Source: JBLRWS01 sp047921075 (GTDB lineage: Bacteria > Bacteroidota > Rhodothermia > Balneolales > Balneolaceae). From it: DNA of 47,252 nt. Positions 8,426 to 17,673 of this stretch are shown here, piece after piece. Below the pieces are notes generated by a model. That model ran no database searches. It was not told where the DNA came from and worked only from the letters and a program-made list of their open reading frames with translations. The stretch is from NCBI GenBank assembly GCA_047921075.1, contig JBLRWS010000012.1, positions 1 through 47,252 on the forward strand. Direction: 5' to 3'. Made by a program: the position numbers and the translations under genes. Position 1 is the stretch's first letter, and each line of letters begins with the position of its first letter.

Positions 8426-9730
8426 ATGGAGACGACCCCACATCTGCTCATTCAAAACGGCGTGCCGGTTGGCGGAGAATTCGACGGTAAAAAAGCGTTT
8501 AGCATCCGTATAAAAGACGGACACATTGCTGAGATTAAACCAAACCTGAAACCCGACGGAACCGAAACCGTTTTTGATGCCAACGGGGCGTATGTGAGTG
8601 GCGGCTGGATGGATATGCACGTTCATTTTCGGGAGCCGGGTTATGAACACAAAGAGACCATAGCAACCGGGTGCCGCGCTGCACAATTTGGTGGATTTAC
8701 GGAAGTGGCCTGCATGCCCAATACCAAACCGGCTACTCACACGCGAGATGTGGTAGAGTATATTCGAAAAAAAGCAGAAGGTGAGCTGGTGGATGTGCAC
8801 CCAATCGGCTGTGTGACCAAAGAACGGGCAGGAACGTCGATCGCAGAGATGGCGGATATGGTACAGGGTGGAGCGGTTGCCTTCAGCGACGATGGCGATC
8901 CGGTGTATGATGCGCAGGTGATGCGTGTGGCTCTCGAATACGCATCAATGTTGGGGGTGCCCATTATCAACCATGAAGAAGACCTGCAGCTGTCGCGCCC
9001 CGGGCACATGCACGAGGGCGAAGTTTCCACCCGGCTTGGGCTGGAGGGTACGCCCGGCATTGCCGAAGAGGCGATGATAGCACGCGATATTTTACTTGCC
9101 GAATTTACCGGCGGACATGTGCATGTAGCACACATTAGTACGGCAAAAGGGGTGGAGCTGGTGCGCCGTGCCAAGGCCGACGGTATTCGGGTAACAACCG
9201 AAGTGTGTCCCCACCACTTTCATCTTACCGATAAGGAAGTGGAAGCGCGCAAATTTGATACCAATGTAAAAATGCATCCGCCGCTTCGTACCCGTGCCGA
9301 TGTGGAAGCGATGATAGAGGGGCTGGCCGACGGTACGATTGACGTGATTTGTACCGATCACGCTCCCCATGCGATTGAAGAGAAAGAGGTAGAGTTTATC
9401 TATGCGCCAAACGGAATTATTGGGCTCGAGACCGCGTGGAGTGTTTGTGTGAGTGAGCTGCTGATTCCCGGCAGGCTCTCCCTGCCACAACTGCTCGACA
9501 AACTGGTGGTTCAGCCGCGTACGATCCTGAACCTGCCTGTGCCGGCGCTGAAAGAAGGCGAGCTGGCCAACCTGACGATCTTCAACACGGACGAAACCTG
9601 GATATTTACCGAGCGGGAAGTACGCTCTAAATCGAGAAATTCGCCCTATGTAGGAAATCAAATGCGCGGCAGAGCCGTTGCAGTTTATAACAAAAACCGG
9701 TTCGCACAGAATCGGCTCAACGAATCTTAA
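8426..9730 (+). CDS. pyrC: Dihydroorotase
   Basis: Dihydroorotase closes carbamoyl-aspartate to dihydroorotate, the third step of pyrimidine synthesis. This 434-residue protein belongs to the longer class I (PyrC/PyrDC-like) amidohydrolases. The metal site is visible as DMHVHFREPG (His65, His67), AFSDDG near residue 153, an INHEED His, an AHIST His and the CTDHAPH Asp/His. All expected ligands are present, so I read it as active rather than as the inactive PyrC' homologue. The start ATG follows an AT-rich leader. The DUF3857 gene follows within 20 bases and tsaB after that, suggesting one operon. Confusion with allantoinase or hydantoinase is possible but less likely given the FREPG motif. 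Confidence 0.92.
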   Translation: METTPHLLIQNGVPVGGEFDGKKAFSIRIKDGHIAEIKPNLKPDGTETVFDANGAYVSGGWMDMHVHFREPGYEHKETIATGCRAAQFGGFTEVACMPNTKPATHTRDVVEYIRKKAEGELVDVHPIGCVTKERAGTSIAEMADMVQGGAVAFSDDGDPVYDAQVMRVALEYASMLGVPIINHEEDLQLSRPGHMHEGEVSTRLGLEGTPGIAEEAMIARDILLAEFTGGHVHVAHISTAKGVELVRRAKADGIRVTTEVCPHHFHLTDKEVEARKFDTNVKMHPPLRTRADVEAMIEGLADGTIDVICTDHAPHAIEEKEVEFIYAPNGIIGLETAWSVCVSELLIPGRLSLPQLLDKLVVQPRTILNLPVPALKEGELANLTIFNTDETWIFTEREVRSKSRNSPYVGNQMRGRAVAVYNKNRFAQNRLNES

Positions 9731-9749
9731 TTCCCGATCAGATCACAGC

Positions 9750-11744
9750 GTGCGGTATTGCGGACTCATAGCCGGTTTTCTATTTCTTGCCTTGTGGGCA
9801 GCTCCTCTTGCTGCACAACAGGCACAGGGAAATGAAATACCTGATATTTTTTCCGATTTAGGAAACGTGACCGAACGTGAGCTGCGCCTTGAACCGGAGC
9901 ATGACTATCCCTTTGAGTTCCTCAAGAAGAAATCATCGATCCGTTTCCGTGAGGATGGTGGAAGCATTGAGGCGGTGATTGATCATGTGGTGAGGATGAA
10001 AATCTATACTGCTGATCCCCTTGAATTAGGATCGGTAGCGCTTGTTGGCATCCCATACTATCAGGCTGATCAGATGGAGCGCATTGTGAACCTTCAGGGG
10101 AAAACGTTTCACCCCGACGGCACAGTGCAGGAACTTGACACAGATACAAAGACCGAATCGCAGCTCAATTCCCGGTATAACATTGTTGAGTTCGAAATGC
10201 CCGATGTGGAACAGGGTGTTGTCATCGAGTACGCCTATACCGTCATTCGCCGTTACATTGAAGAGCTTCCCGATTTCTATTTTGCCCATCGTGTGCCGGT
10301 ACGCGAAGCGTCGGTTTCTCTGCAGAACGAGCGATATTTGCGCTATGATGATCAGATATTAAACGCTGATTTTGATGTGCAATACACCGAACAGCAGGTA
10401 GATACGAGCAGTGTGCCGCTGGTGTTTTCGTACCGCCGGCCCGAGCCGGTAAAAGTACAAACCTGGCGGGCCGAGAACGTGCCGCCGGTGGATGCTTCGG
10501 CCTATATTTCGTCGATTGACGATATTCGCGGTAAGGTAAAGTTTCAGATTAGTGAATTTGGCCTGCCACGTCAGCCGCTCGAAAACAGCTGGGAATTTAT
10601 CGCCGCACAGATTCGCCGAAATGCCAACCCCGAAGCAACACTTGCCAAGCAGGATTCCCTTAAACAACTGGGAGAGGAGTGGGCTTCACGCGCACCCAGC
10701 GCTGTAGCCGCCCGGGATTCTATTTTTATGCACGTGAACCGAAGCGTACGGTACAACGGACTCACCGCTGTTTTTTTGGATGATGATCTCTCGCATGTAT
10801 TGAAAGGTGAGCCGGCCAATCAGGCTGAAATTAATATGGTACTGCTCGCTATGCTTCGTGGAGCGGGAATCTATGCCCGGCCTGTATACATCAGCGGACG
10901 CGATTTTGGCCGCATCAACAAATCATTTCCATCCATTTATCAGTTTAACCGCATGTTGGTGTTGGCTGAAATGGACGGCGAGCAGATGTTTATGGACGCC
11001 TCGTTCGAGTATAGCTATCCGGGGTTAATTCCCATTGAGTCGTACAACGAGCAGGGATTTATGCTTAACGATGATGGCTATGAGTGGATCGACATCAGAC
11101 CAAGCCGCAGCTTTTTTGGATTACACCTTACGATTGATGCCGACCTCACAGAGAACGGGGCGCTCTCGGGCCGTATTCGGGCTGTGACGGAAGGGTATCC
11201 ATCTCAGCAGATATACCGTCAGATGGAGAGTGGAGAGCCGGCAGAAGAGATCGTACGCCAGACATTTCTGGATGTTTATTCAGATCCAAACCTTTCCGAT
11301 GCTACAATAGAGGGTGTGGAAACGGTTGGGGGTGCTATTGAACTAACCGCATCATTTACGATAGATGATTATGCCATCAGTTTTAGCGATGGCATCGAAT
11401 TCAGGCCGATGGTGGCTGGTTATCTGTTTCGAAATCCGTTTGAGCCAACCCAGCGGCGGGTTCCTATTACACTCGATGCGCCCGAACAGCTGCGCATCGA
11501 CTATGAAATTCGCTTTCCGGATGGGTACTCCCTGCAGGCTGCCGGAGAGACGCGCAGCACACGTCTTCGAGGTGCAGAGTTGGCCGAAGCATACGAGGCA
11601 GATGGCCAAGTGGTACGTTATCGTTTCGAAATAGATATCTCCCGAAAAGAGTTTCCATCCAGTGTGTATTCGCAACTGCGACGGATGTACGAACGATGGG
11701 TAGAGCTCAGCAACGAAACCTGGCTCATCGAAAAGCAAAATTGA
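9750..11744 (+). CDS. Secreted DUF3857 / degenerate transglutaminase-like protein
   Basis: This protein of about 664 residues has a signal peptide from the GTG at 9750 (cleavage near LAAQQ), an N-terminal DUF3857 beta domain (about 60-230), a transglutaminase-like core (about 310-440) and a C-terminal beta domain. The GTG start gives a clean signal peptide 19 bases after the pyrC stop. A longer frame from TTG at 9678 would overlap pyrC and bury the signal. The core looks catalytically dead: the Cys region reads KGEPANQAEIN with no Cys, the His is replaced by Arg401 in QFNRM, and only Asp416 in MDAS is kept. Many Bacteroidota members of this family show such loss. The role is unknown, probably binding or structural in the periplasm. 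tsaB begins 2 bases after its stop. Confidence 0.82.
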   Translation: MRYCGLIAGFLFLALWAAPLAAQQAQGNEIPDIFSDLGNVTERELRLEPEHDYPFEFLKKKSSIRFREDGGSIEAVIDHVVRMKIYTADPLELGSVALVGIPYYQADQMERIVNLQGKTFHPDGTVQELDTDTKTESQLNSRYNIVEFEMPDVEQGVVIEYAYTVIRRYIEELPDFYFAHRVPVREASVSLQNERYLRYDDQILNADFDVQYTEQQVDTSSVPLVFSYRRPEPVKVQTWRAENVPPVDASAYISSIDDIRGKVKFQISEFGLPRQPLENSWEFIAAQIRRNANPEATLAKQDSLKQLGEEWASRAPSAVAARDSIFMHVNRSVRYNGLTAVFLDDDLSHVLKGEPANQAEINMVLLAMLRGAGIYARPVYISGRDFGRINKSFPSIYQFNRMLVLAEMDGEQMFMDASFEYSYPGLIPIESYNEQGFMLNDDGYEWIDIRPSRSFFGLHLTIDADLTENGALSGRIRAVTEGYPSQQIYRQMESGEPAEEIVRQTFLDVYSDPNLSDATIEGVETVGGAIELTASFTIDDYAISFSDGIEFRPMVAGYLFRNPFEPTQRRVPITLDAPEQLRIDYEIRFPDGYSLQAAGETRSTRLRGAELAEAYEADGQVVRYRFEIDISRKEFPSSVYSQLRRMYERWVELSNETWLIEKQN

Positions 11745-11746
11745 TC

Positions 11747-12415
11747 ATGCTTGCAATAGAAACCTCTACCGATATCTGCTCTGTAGCCATCATCAACCAA
11801 ACCGGCCGGGTTTTCGAAAAACGAACGAGTGGGCCGGGAGTGCACTCCGAATATACAGTTCAATTTGTGCAGGAGCTGATGGAGCGGCTTCCGATAACGT
11901 GGGATGAGCTCGATGGGGTCCTCTTTTCAGGCGGTCCCGGTTCGTACACCGGACTTCGAATTGGGGCATCCGCTATAAAAGGAATGTTGTTTGGCCGCGA
12001 TATTCCACTTTACACCTTTCCGACGTTGCTCTCTTTTCTGTTTGGGTTTAATCCCTTACCCGCTACGGGAACGTTTCATGGTGTTTTGGATGCCCGGCGC
12101 ACTCATGTGTATATGCAAACGTGTGAACTGGCAGATCATGCCGTGATCTCAACGACTCCTCCCGAGATTCTTGACCTTTCGGAAGCTGAGGAACGGATAA
12201 AGCCTCAACACTATATCGCAGGAACCGGTTTAGAGCGGCTTTCGCTTCCTGTGATGAAAGACGAAAACCGACGCGGTGTGGATCACATCTCAGCCCGAAA
12301 TTTGCTTCTTGCCTGGAACCACCCCGCTTTCCGCGGCTACTTTACAGAGGTAGATCCGGCCGGATTTACTCCGCATTATGTAACCATGGCTCAAGTAAAT
12401 AATACCCAATTGTAA
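11747..12415 (+). CDS. tsaB: tRNA t6A synthesis protein TsaB
   Basis: TsaB is the ASKHA-fold scaffold that dimerises with TsaD in the complex making N6-threonylcarbamoyladenosine at position 37 of ANN-decoding tRNAs. The N terminus MLAIETSTDICSVAI is the family hallmark, followed by HSEYTVQFVQEL and the loop GGPGSYTGLRIG near residue 65-75. At 222 residues it has typical length. The ATG at 11747 lies 2 bases after the stop of the preceding gene. Upstream in-frame starts would add unconserved residues. The partners TsaC, TsaD and TsaE are not in this window. Confidence 0.93.
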   Translation: MLAIETSTDICSVAIINQTGRVFEKRTSGPGVHSEYTVQFVQELMERLPITWDELDGVLFSGGPGSYTGLRIGASAIKGMLFGRDIPLYTFPTLLSFLFGFNPLPATGTFHGVLDARRTHVYMQTCELADHAVISTTPPEILDLSEAEERIKPQHYIAGTGLERLSLPVMKDENRRGVDHISARNLLLAWNHPAFRGYFTEVDPAGFTPHYVTMAQVNNTQL

Positions 12416-12481
12416 GGTTCTGATTTTAGCTTCAGCCTGAATTCGTTATTTTTAACCTTTCTGTAACCAAGAAGATACTTC

Positions 12482-13327
12482 ATGCCCTGGTTTAAACGAC
12501 AAGATTCGAACATTCAGACCGAGAAAAAGAAAGACATGCCGGAAGGAGTGTGGGTAAAAGTTCCCACTACCGGCGAGACGATTCACCGGCGCGAGCTTGA
12601 GGAGAATCTTTGGGTGGACCCGCTCAGCGGTTATCATTTTAAAATCGGAAGCAAAGAGTACTTCTCCTTTCTGTTTGATGATGGCAAATTTGAAGAAATC
12701 GGCGCTGATATTCTGCCGAACGATCCACTCGAGTTTGTGGATCGAAAAAAGTATAAGGACCGCCTGAAAGCCACACAGGAAAAAACAGGATTGAGCGACG
12801 CCTGCCGGGTAGGGGTAGGTGAAATGGAGAAAATTCCTATTGTGATTGCCTGCATGGACTTCTCCTTTATCGGTGGAAGTATGGGTTCGGTTGTAGGCGA
12901 GCGGCTGGCTCGGGCGATTGATCACGCAAGAGAGAAAAAAATACCACTCATCATTATCTCTCAATCGGGCGGCGCCCGTATGATGGAGAGTGTGCTTAGC
13001 CTGATGCAGATGGCCAAAACATCGGCCAAGCTTGCGCAACTCGACGAAGAGGGGGTACCATACATCTCTGTTATGACCAATCCAACCACCGGTGGTGTAA
13101 CGGCAAGTTTTGCGATGCTGGGAGATATTAACATCTCGGAGCCGGGAGCGCTGATCGGATTTGCAGGTCCGCGTGTAATCCGGCAAACCATCGGGCAGGA
13201 TCTTCCCGAAGGGTTTCAGACGGCAGAATATCTGCTGGAACACGGGTTTCTCGACTTTATTTTGCCTCGCCAGAAAATGAAAAAAAGGCTGGCTCGGTTT
13301 CTTCGGATTATTCTTCAAAAAAAATAA
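12482..13327 (+). CDS. accD: Acetyl-CoA carboxylase carboxyltransferase beta subunit
   Basis: AccD pairs with AccA to move the carboxyl group from biotin to acetyl-CoA, making malonyl-CoA for fatty-acid synthesis. The crotonase-like core is complete, with MDFSFIGGSMGSVVGE, SQSGGARMMES, NPTTGGVTASFAMLGD and GFAGPRVI. The N-terminal zinc ribbon has lost all four cysteines: at the aligned sites there are Val27, Thr30, Asp46 and Ser49, with the spacing kept. As I recall, AccD proteins of Bacteroidota also lack these cysteines, so this is a lineage trait, not damage. A gap of 66 bases before the ATG leaves room for its own promoter. obgE follows after 89 bases. Confidence 0.93.
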   Translation: MPWFKRQDSNIQTEKKKDMPEGVWVKVPTTGETIHRRELEENLWVDPLSGYHFKIGSKEYFSFLFDDGKFEEIGADILPNDPLEFVDRKKYKDRLKATQEKTGLSDACRVGVGEMEKIPIVIACMDFSFIGGSMGSVVGERLARAIDHAREKKIPLIIISQSGGARMMESVLSLMQMAKTSAKLAQLDEEGVPYISVMTNPTTGGVTASFAMLGDINISEPGALIGFAGPRVIRQTIGQDLPEGFQTAEYLLEHGFLDFILPRQKMKKRLARFLRIILQKK

Positions 13328-13416
13328 TTCACACAGCAGGATTTGCTCTCGCTCAGAGTGCGAACAATGCCGGTCTGTAGACAACAAACCGGATACGAAC
13401 GATTTAAGGCAGGCCA

Positions 13417-14421
13417 ATGAGATTTGCAGATTATGCTAAAATTTATGTAACAGCCGGTAAAGGAGGCGATGGCATGGCCCACTTTCGGCGCGAAAAGTAT
13501 GTGCCCAAAGGCGGCCCCGACGGGGGTGATGGTGGCGAGGGAGGCAGTGTTATCCTGGTGGGAAATAAACAACTGAACACCCTTCTCGATCTGCGTTACC
13601 GCAAATATATTAAAGCCAAACCGGGGGCAAACGGGCACACCTCTCGAAAGAAGGGGAAAGATGGCGCAGATGTACGCCTGAACGTGCCATTGGGTACCGT
13701 TGTATTTGATGCGGATACCAAAGAGCGGCTGGGAGAGATTACCGAGAACGACGAAAAGCTGGTGATTGCCAAAGGCGGAATGGGCGGGCTCGGAAACTGG
13801 CACTTTAAGAGTTCTGTCAATCAAACCCCTCAACACGCGCAGGAAGGAAAAGAGGGCGAAGCGCGAGCGGTTGAACTTGAGCTAAAACTAATTGCTGATG
13901 TAGGACTGGTTGGTTTCCCCAATGCGGGAAAAAGCACGCTTCTGTCGGCGCTCTCTTCAGCAAAGCCGAAGATTGCCGATTATCCATTTACCACACTGGA
14001 GCCCAATTTGGGTGTGGTTACCTTTTCTGACTATCGCAGTTTTGTGATGGCTGATATTCCCGGTATCATCGAAGATGCACACGAAGGAAAAGGGCTGGGA
14101 ATTCAGTTTTTGAGGCATATAGAGCGCAATACCGTACTTCTGTTTACCGTAAGCTGCCAGAGTGATATTGCTGCCGAATACGAAACGCTGAAAAACGAGT
14201 TGAAGGCGTATCGTACCGATCTTCTCGAAAAGCCGCGCGTTCTGGCGATCACCAAAATGGACCTGAAAGAGGGATACGAACTGGACGAGCCTCATGGTAT
14301 TGAAGAGGAGGGACTGAAGATTGTTGAAGTTTCATCGGCCACGGGCCACAATATGGATCAGCTAAGAGAAACGTTATGGCAAACACTACGCGAAAATGAA
14401 CCAGCCGGAGAAACTGAATAG
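13417..14421 (+). CDS. obgE: GTPase ObgE/CgtA
   Basis: Obg is an essential GTPase tied to assembly of the large ribosomal subunit and to stress control. The glycine-rich Obg fold occupies residues 1-158, with runs such as KGGPDGGDGGEGGS. The G domain follows with G1 GFPNAGKST (166-174), G2 in YPFTTLEP, G3 DIPG (213-216), G4 TKMD (279-282) and G5 SSATG. G4 has Thr in place of the usual Asn. The C-terminal OCT domain is absent, as in many bacteria, and the protein ends at 334 residues. Its end overlaps the dprA start by 26 bases, so the two genes are translationally linked. Confidence 0.95.
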   Translation: MRFADYAKIYVTAGKGGDGMAHFRREKYVPKGGPDGGDGGEGGSVILVGNKQLNTLLDLRYRKYIKAKPGANGHTSRKKGKDGADVRLNVPLGTVVFDADTKERLGEITENDEKLVIAKGGMGGLGNWHFKSSVNQTPQHAQEGKEGEARAVELELKLIADVGLVGFPNAGKSTLLSALSSAKPKIADYPFTTLEPNLGVVTFSDYRSFVMADIPGIIEDAHEGKGLGIQFLRHIERNTVLLFTVSCQSDIAAEYETLKNELKAYRTDLLEKPRVLAITKMDLKEGYELDEPHGIEEEGLKIVEVSSATGHNMDQLRETLWQTLRENEPAGETE

Positions 14422-15523
14422 ATACCTGATTGCACTGCTTCAGGTACCCGGTATTGGCGTATCCACCGCTCGCCACCTGGTTCGGATGGTGGGTCATGAA
14501 CACGTTGCATCGATCTTTTCACTGCCGCCCTCCAAACTGGCATCCATTGATGGCATCGGCGAGGTGAGGGCACGAAATATTCTGAAATTTGACGATTGGA
14601 AAGCCGTCGATGACATCCTTAAAAAAACAGAAGCGGTCGGGGCGCAACTCGTGTCGTATCGTGATGAGGACTACCCCGCCATGTTACGGCAAACCTACGA
14701 CGCTCCGCTTCTCCTGTGGGTTTTGGGGGATCGTTCGGCCCTGAACAAACCGGCCATCGCCGTAGTAGGAACCCGATCGCCCAGCCGATACGGAGCCAAA
14801 CAGGCCAGTGAGTGGACAGAGAAACTGATACATGCCGGGTTGGCTGTGAATAGCGGGTTGGCCTATGGAGTGGATGCCATTGCCCACAGAACAACCGTTG
14901 AAGAAGGAGGGTGCACAACCGCTGTACTCGGGTCGGGCGTGGACTGGATCTACCCCGATAAAAATCGAGCTATTGCCAAACGCATGATCGATTCGGGTGG
15001 CGCGGTGATTACCGAATATCCGCCGGGAACCAAACCGGACGCCGGTAATTTTCCCGAAAGAAACCGGATCGTAAGCGGAATGAGCTACGGAACACTGGTG
15101 ATTGAAAGTGGACGAAAAGGGGGGAGCATGATCACCGCCCGGCTTGCGCTTGATCAAAACCGAGATGTATTTGTAGTGCCGCATGCACTGGACTCAGCTA
15201 AAGGTGAAGGAAACAACTGGCTCATAAAAAGAGGGCTGGGCAAATTGGTGCAGACCGTGGAAGATGTGCTGGATGAACTGCCTGTAGATGCACAGCCAAC
15301 GGATGGGAAGCGGGAAGAAGGCAGACACTATCAACAGATAGCGAATGAACTGAGCGAAGAGCAGCAGCGGCTTTGCGGATGGCTGCAGGAAAATGAACTA
15401 CATATTGACGAGCTGTGCGCCCGCGCCGGAGAGCCTACGCACAAGTTGCTTCCGGCATTGCTGGAATTGGAAATGATAGGAGTTGTGCGCCAAAAAGCCG
15501 GTAAATACTTTGAGCTTTGTTAG
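14396..15523 (+). CDS. dprA: DNA processing protein DprA
   Basis: DprA protects incoming single-stranded DNA and loads RecA during natural transformation. An N-terminal helix-hairpin-helix/SAM-like region (1-75) has VPGIGVSTAR and IDGIGEVRA. The Rossmann core shows VVGTRSPSRYG, SGLAYGVDAIAH (153-164), FPERNRIVSG (219-228) and GGSMITAR (242-249). A winged-helix domain ends the protein (about 310-375). The length of 375 residues is typical. The ATG at 14396 lies inside the end of obgE. Presence of DprA hints at competence, but no other competence gene is seen here. Confidence 0.94.
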   Translation: MNQPEKLNRYLIALLQVPGIGVSTARHLVRMVGHEHVASIFSLPPSKLASIDGIGEVRARNILKFDDWKAVDDILKKTEAVGAQLVSYRDEDYPAMLRQTYDAPLLLWVLGDRSALNKPAIAVVGTRSPSRYGAKQASEWTEKLIHAGLAVNSGLAYGVDAIAHRTTVEEGGCTTAVLGSGVDWIYPDKNRAIAKRMIDSGGAVITEYPPGTKPDAGNFPERNRIVSGMSYGTLVIESGRKGGSMITARLALDQNRDVFVVPHALDSAKGEGNNWLIKRGLGKLVQTVEDVLDELPVDAQPTDGKREEGRHYQQIANELSEEQQRLCGWLQENELHIDELCARAGEPTHKLLPALLELEMIGVVRQKAGKYFELC

Positions 15524-15577
15524 GCGATGGCGATTCTGCTATTTTAAAGAATTGATTTCACAATTACGTTATCTGCC

Positions 15578-16165
15578 ATGTTTCGAGTAGGAGATGTCAT
15601 TTTATCCGAAGAGATTGCCACCCGGAAGTTCGCTTGCAACATATCCCGGTGCAAAGGGGCGTGCTGTGTTGTCGGGGAAAGCGGTGCCCCGGTTGATAAG
15701 GGCGAAATACCCGTCTTGAACAAAGCCTTTCGGAAATTAAAGGGCCGGCTGACGAGCACCGCGATTGAAGAAGTTGAACGCCACGGCGTGGTTCAAAAAA
15801 ACGATAAGGGAGGGTACGAAATCACGTGTGTACCAACCGGAGAATGTATTTTCGTTGAGAAATCGGATGAGGGAATCGCCACCTGTGCCATTCAAAATGC
15901 TTTTTATAAGGGCGAATTTGGTTGGGAGAAACCTATTAGCTGCCATCTCTATCCCATCCGCCTGAAGCGAATTGCAGGGATGGAGTACGCCAACTTTGAA
16001 TACATACCGGAACTCTGCTCCGGCGGATGCCTGCATGGAAGTACAACGGGCACCTACCTGTCTGATTTTTTAAAGCCGGCACTTACACGGCGCTTTGGTG
16101 AAGAGTGGGTTCGATCATTTGAGGAAGCGTGCCATACGCTGCGTATGGAGGCCGGACATGCTTAA
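15578..16165 (+). CDS. DUF3109 cysteine-rich protein
   Basis: This 195-residue protein matches the DUF3109 family, common in Bacteroidota and of unknown function. It carries conserved cysteines in CNISRCKGACC near residue 20, then CVPTGEC, CAIQ, SCHLYPI and LCSGGC, a pattern typical of metal- or cluster-binding proteins related to the YkgJ/CxxCxxCC class. No signal peptide is seen, so it is likely cytoplasmic. Its last 8 bases overlap the rpoN start, so both are made from one transcript. Whether this pairing has meaning for sigma-54 function is unknown. Confidence 0.85.
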   Translation: MFRVGDVILSEEIATRKFACNISRCKGACCVVGESGAPVDKGEIPVLNKAFRKLKGRLTSTAIEEVERHGVVQKNDKGGYEITCVPTGECIFVEKSDEGIATCAIQNAFYKGEFGWEKPISCHLYPIRLKRIAGMEYANFEYIPELCSGGCLHGSTTGTYLSDFLKPALTRRFGEEWVRSFEEACHTLRMEAGHA

Positions 16166-17660
16166 AACCAACCAGCATTTTGGCCAGAAGCAGACGCAGC
16201 AGCAGAAACTTTCGCCCCAGCAAATTCAGTTTGTAAAACTCCTGCAGATGCCGTCTATGGGCCTGGAGCAGCGCATCAAAGAGGAGATGGAGATGAATCC
16301 CGTGTTGGAACAAGAGGCGCCCGAGGAGTTTCAGGAAATTGTGCAGGAGTCGGAACCTGATGCCCCGGAAGAGGAGGGTGAGCCCGATCCGGTAGATCAA
16401 CATGAGGATATTGACTGGGATTCGTTTCTTCACAACACAGAGTATGACGGCAACACCTACTCCGGGTCGTCGGGTGGCGGAGAGGAAGAGTGGCGCGATT
16501 TGCCCAATCCCTATCACGAGTCGCTGCTCGAAGAGCTGGAACAGCAGGTGGCGCTGCTCGATCTTGATGAGGAAGGAGAGTTGATTGCCGATCAAATTAT
16601 TGGCTCTCTGGATGAAGATGGCTACTTCCGGCGAGATATGGAAGCGGTAATCGATAACATTGCGTTTAATCACGGTGTGCTTGTGGGGCGCCAAAAAGTA
16701 GAAGCCGTTCGCCGGGCCATTCAGCAGCTCGAACCGGTGGGTATCGCCTCGATAGACCTGCGCGACTGTCTTCTGGCTCAGCTTAAAAATCGGGCATCCG
16801 ACAGGCCCGAGTATCTGCACGCCCAGAAAATTATGGAGCATCATTGGGAGGCGTTTCAGAAAAAACATTTCGATAAACTGAGGGCCCGTCTGGAGTTGAG
16901 TGATCAGCAACTGAAGCAGGCCTTTGAGGTGATTCGCGGGTTGGACCCACGCCCCGGAGCTGTTACCAATCCCGACCAAGACAATCCGGACTATGTGGAA
17001 CCCGATTTTGAAGTCCGATACGAGCCGGATGAAGAAAACGATGACGAAGGGGAGTTTTTGATAACCCTGAGTGATCGAAATGTGCCGCCACTGCGAATTT
17101 CACCGGAATACAAAAAGATGTGGGATTCTCTCAAATCCGGAGAGGGGGCATCATCCGGTGCCGATCAGAGAGCGAAAGAATTTATCCGAGAAAAGGTGGA
17201 ATCGGCACAGTGGTTTATCGACTCCATTGTGCAGCGCCAGCAGACCCTGCTTAAGACGATGCGAGCCATCGTGGATCTGCAGAAAGATTTTTTTAAACAT
17301 GGTGCCGGACTAAAACCGATGATTTTGAAAGATGTGGCGGCCATTATCGGGATGGATATCTCCACCGTATCACGGGTGGTAAACGGAAAATATGTACAGA
17401 CCCATTTTGGGGTGTACGAGCTGAAATACTTTTTCAGTGAGGGCATTAAAACGGAAGACGGCGAGGATATTTCGAGTCGTGAGGTTAAAAACCGGCTGCT
17501 TGAAATTGTTGATAACGAAAACAAGCAATCGCCGCTTACCGATAGCGATTTAAGGAAAAAGCTGCATGAGAGTGGCTATAAAGTTGCCCGCCGAACGGTG
17601 AGCAAGTACAGAGAACAGCTCAATATTCCGGTAGCCCGCCTGCGCAAGCAGATTCTTTGA
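16158..17660 (+). CDS. rpoN: RNA polymerase sigma-54 factor
   Basis: RpoN directs RNA polymerase to -24/-12 promoters and needs AAA+ activators to open DNA. All parts are present. Region I is Q-rich (residues 1-50, starting MLKTNQHFGQKQ). The acidic region II spans about 55-115, a core-binding domain follows, then a helix-turn-helix with DISTVSRVVNGKYVQT, and the RpoN box ARRTVSKYRE (477-486). The length of 500 residues is normal. I chose ATG 16158, which overlaps the DUF3109 gene by 8 bases. A longer frame from 16095 would add residues not found in the family. No sigma-54 activator or clear -24/-12 promoter was recognised in the window. Confidence 0.96.
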   Translation: MLKTNQHFGQKQTQQQKLSPQQIQFVKLLQMPSMGLEQRIKEEMEMNPVLEQEAPEEFQEIVQESEPDAPEEEGEPDPVDQHEDIDWDSFLHNTEYDGNTYSGSSGGGEEEWRDLPNPYHESLLEELEQQVALLDLDEEGELIADQIIGSLDEDGYFRRDMEAVIDNIAFNHGVLVGRQKVEAVRRAIQQLEPVGIASIDLRDCLLAQLKNRASDRPEYLHAQKIMEHHWEAFQKKHFDKLRARLELSDQQLKQAFEVIRGLDPRPGAVTNPDQDNPDYVEPDFEVRYEPDEENDDEGEFLITLSDRNVPPLRISPEYKKMWDSLKSGEGASSGADQRAKEFIREKVESAQWFIDSIVQRQQTLLKTMRAIVDLQKDFFKHGAGLKPMILKDVAAIIGMDISTVSRVVNGKYVQTHFGVYELKYFFSEGIKTEDGEDISSREVKNRLLEIVDNENKQSPLTDSDLRKKLHESGYKVARRTVSKYREQLNIPVARLRKQIL

Positions 17661-17673
17661 TTCGCAGGTTTGC

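Noticed and set aside
12452..13417. Open frame of 321 codons on the minus strand opposite accD
   Set aside because: It lies entirely against accD, whose motifs are certain. The translated frame is rich in His, Cys and Phe with no family pattern.
16083..16979. Open frame of 298 codons on the minus strand opposite rpoN
   Set aside because: It is the complement of rpoN codons. It is a Leu-rich sequence without known motifs, while rpoN is clear.
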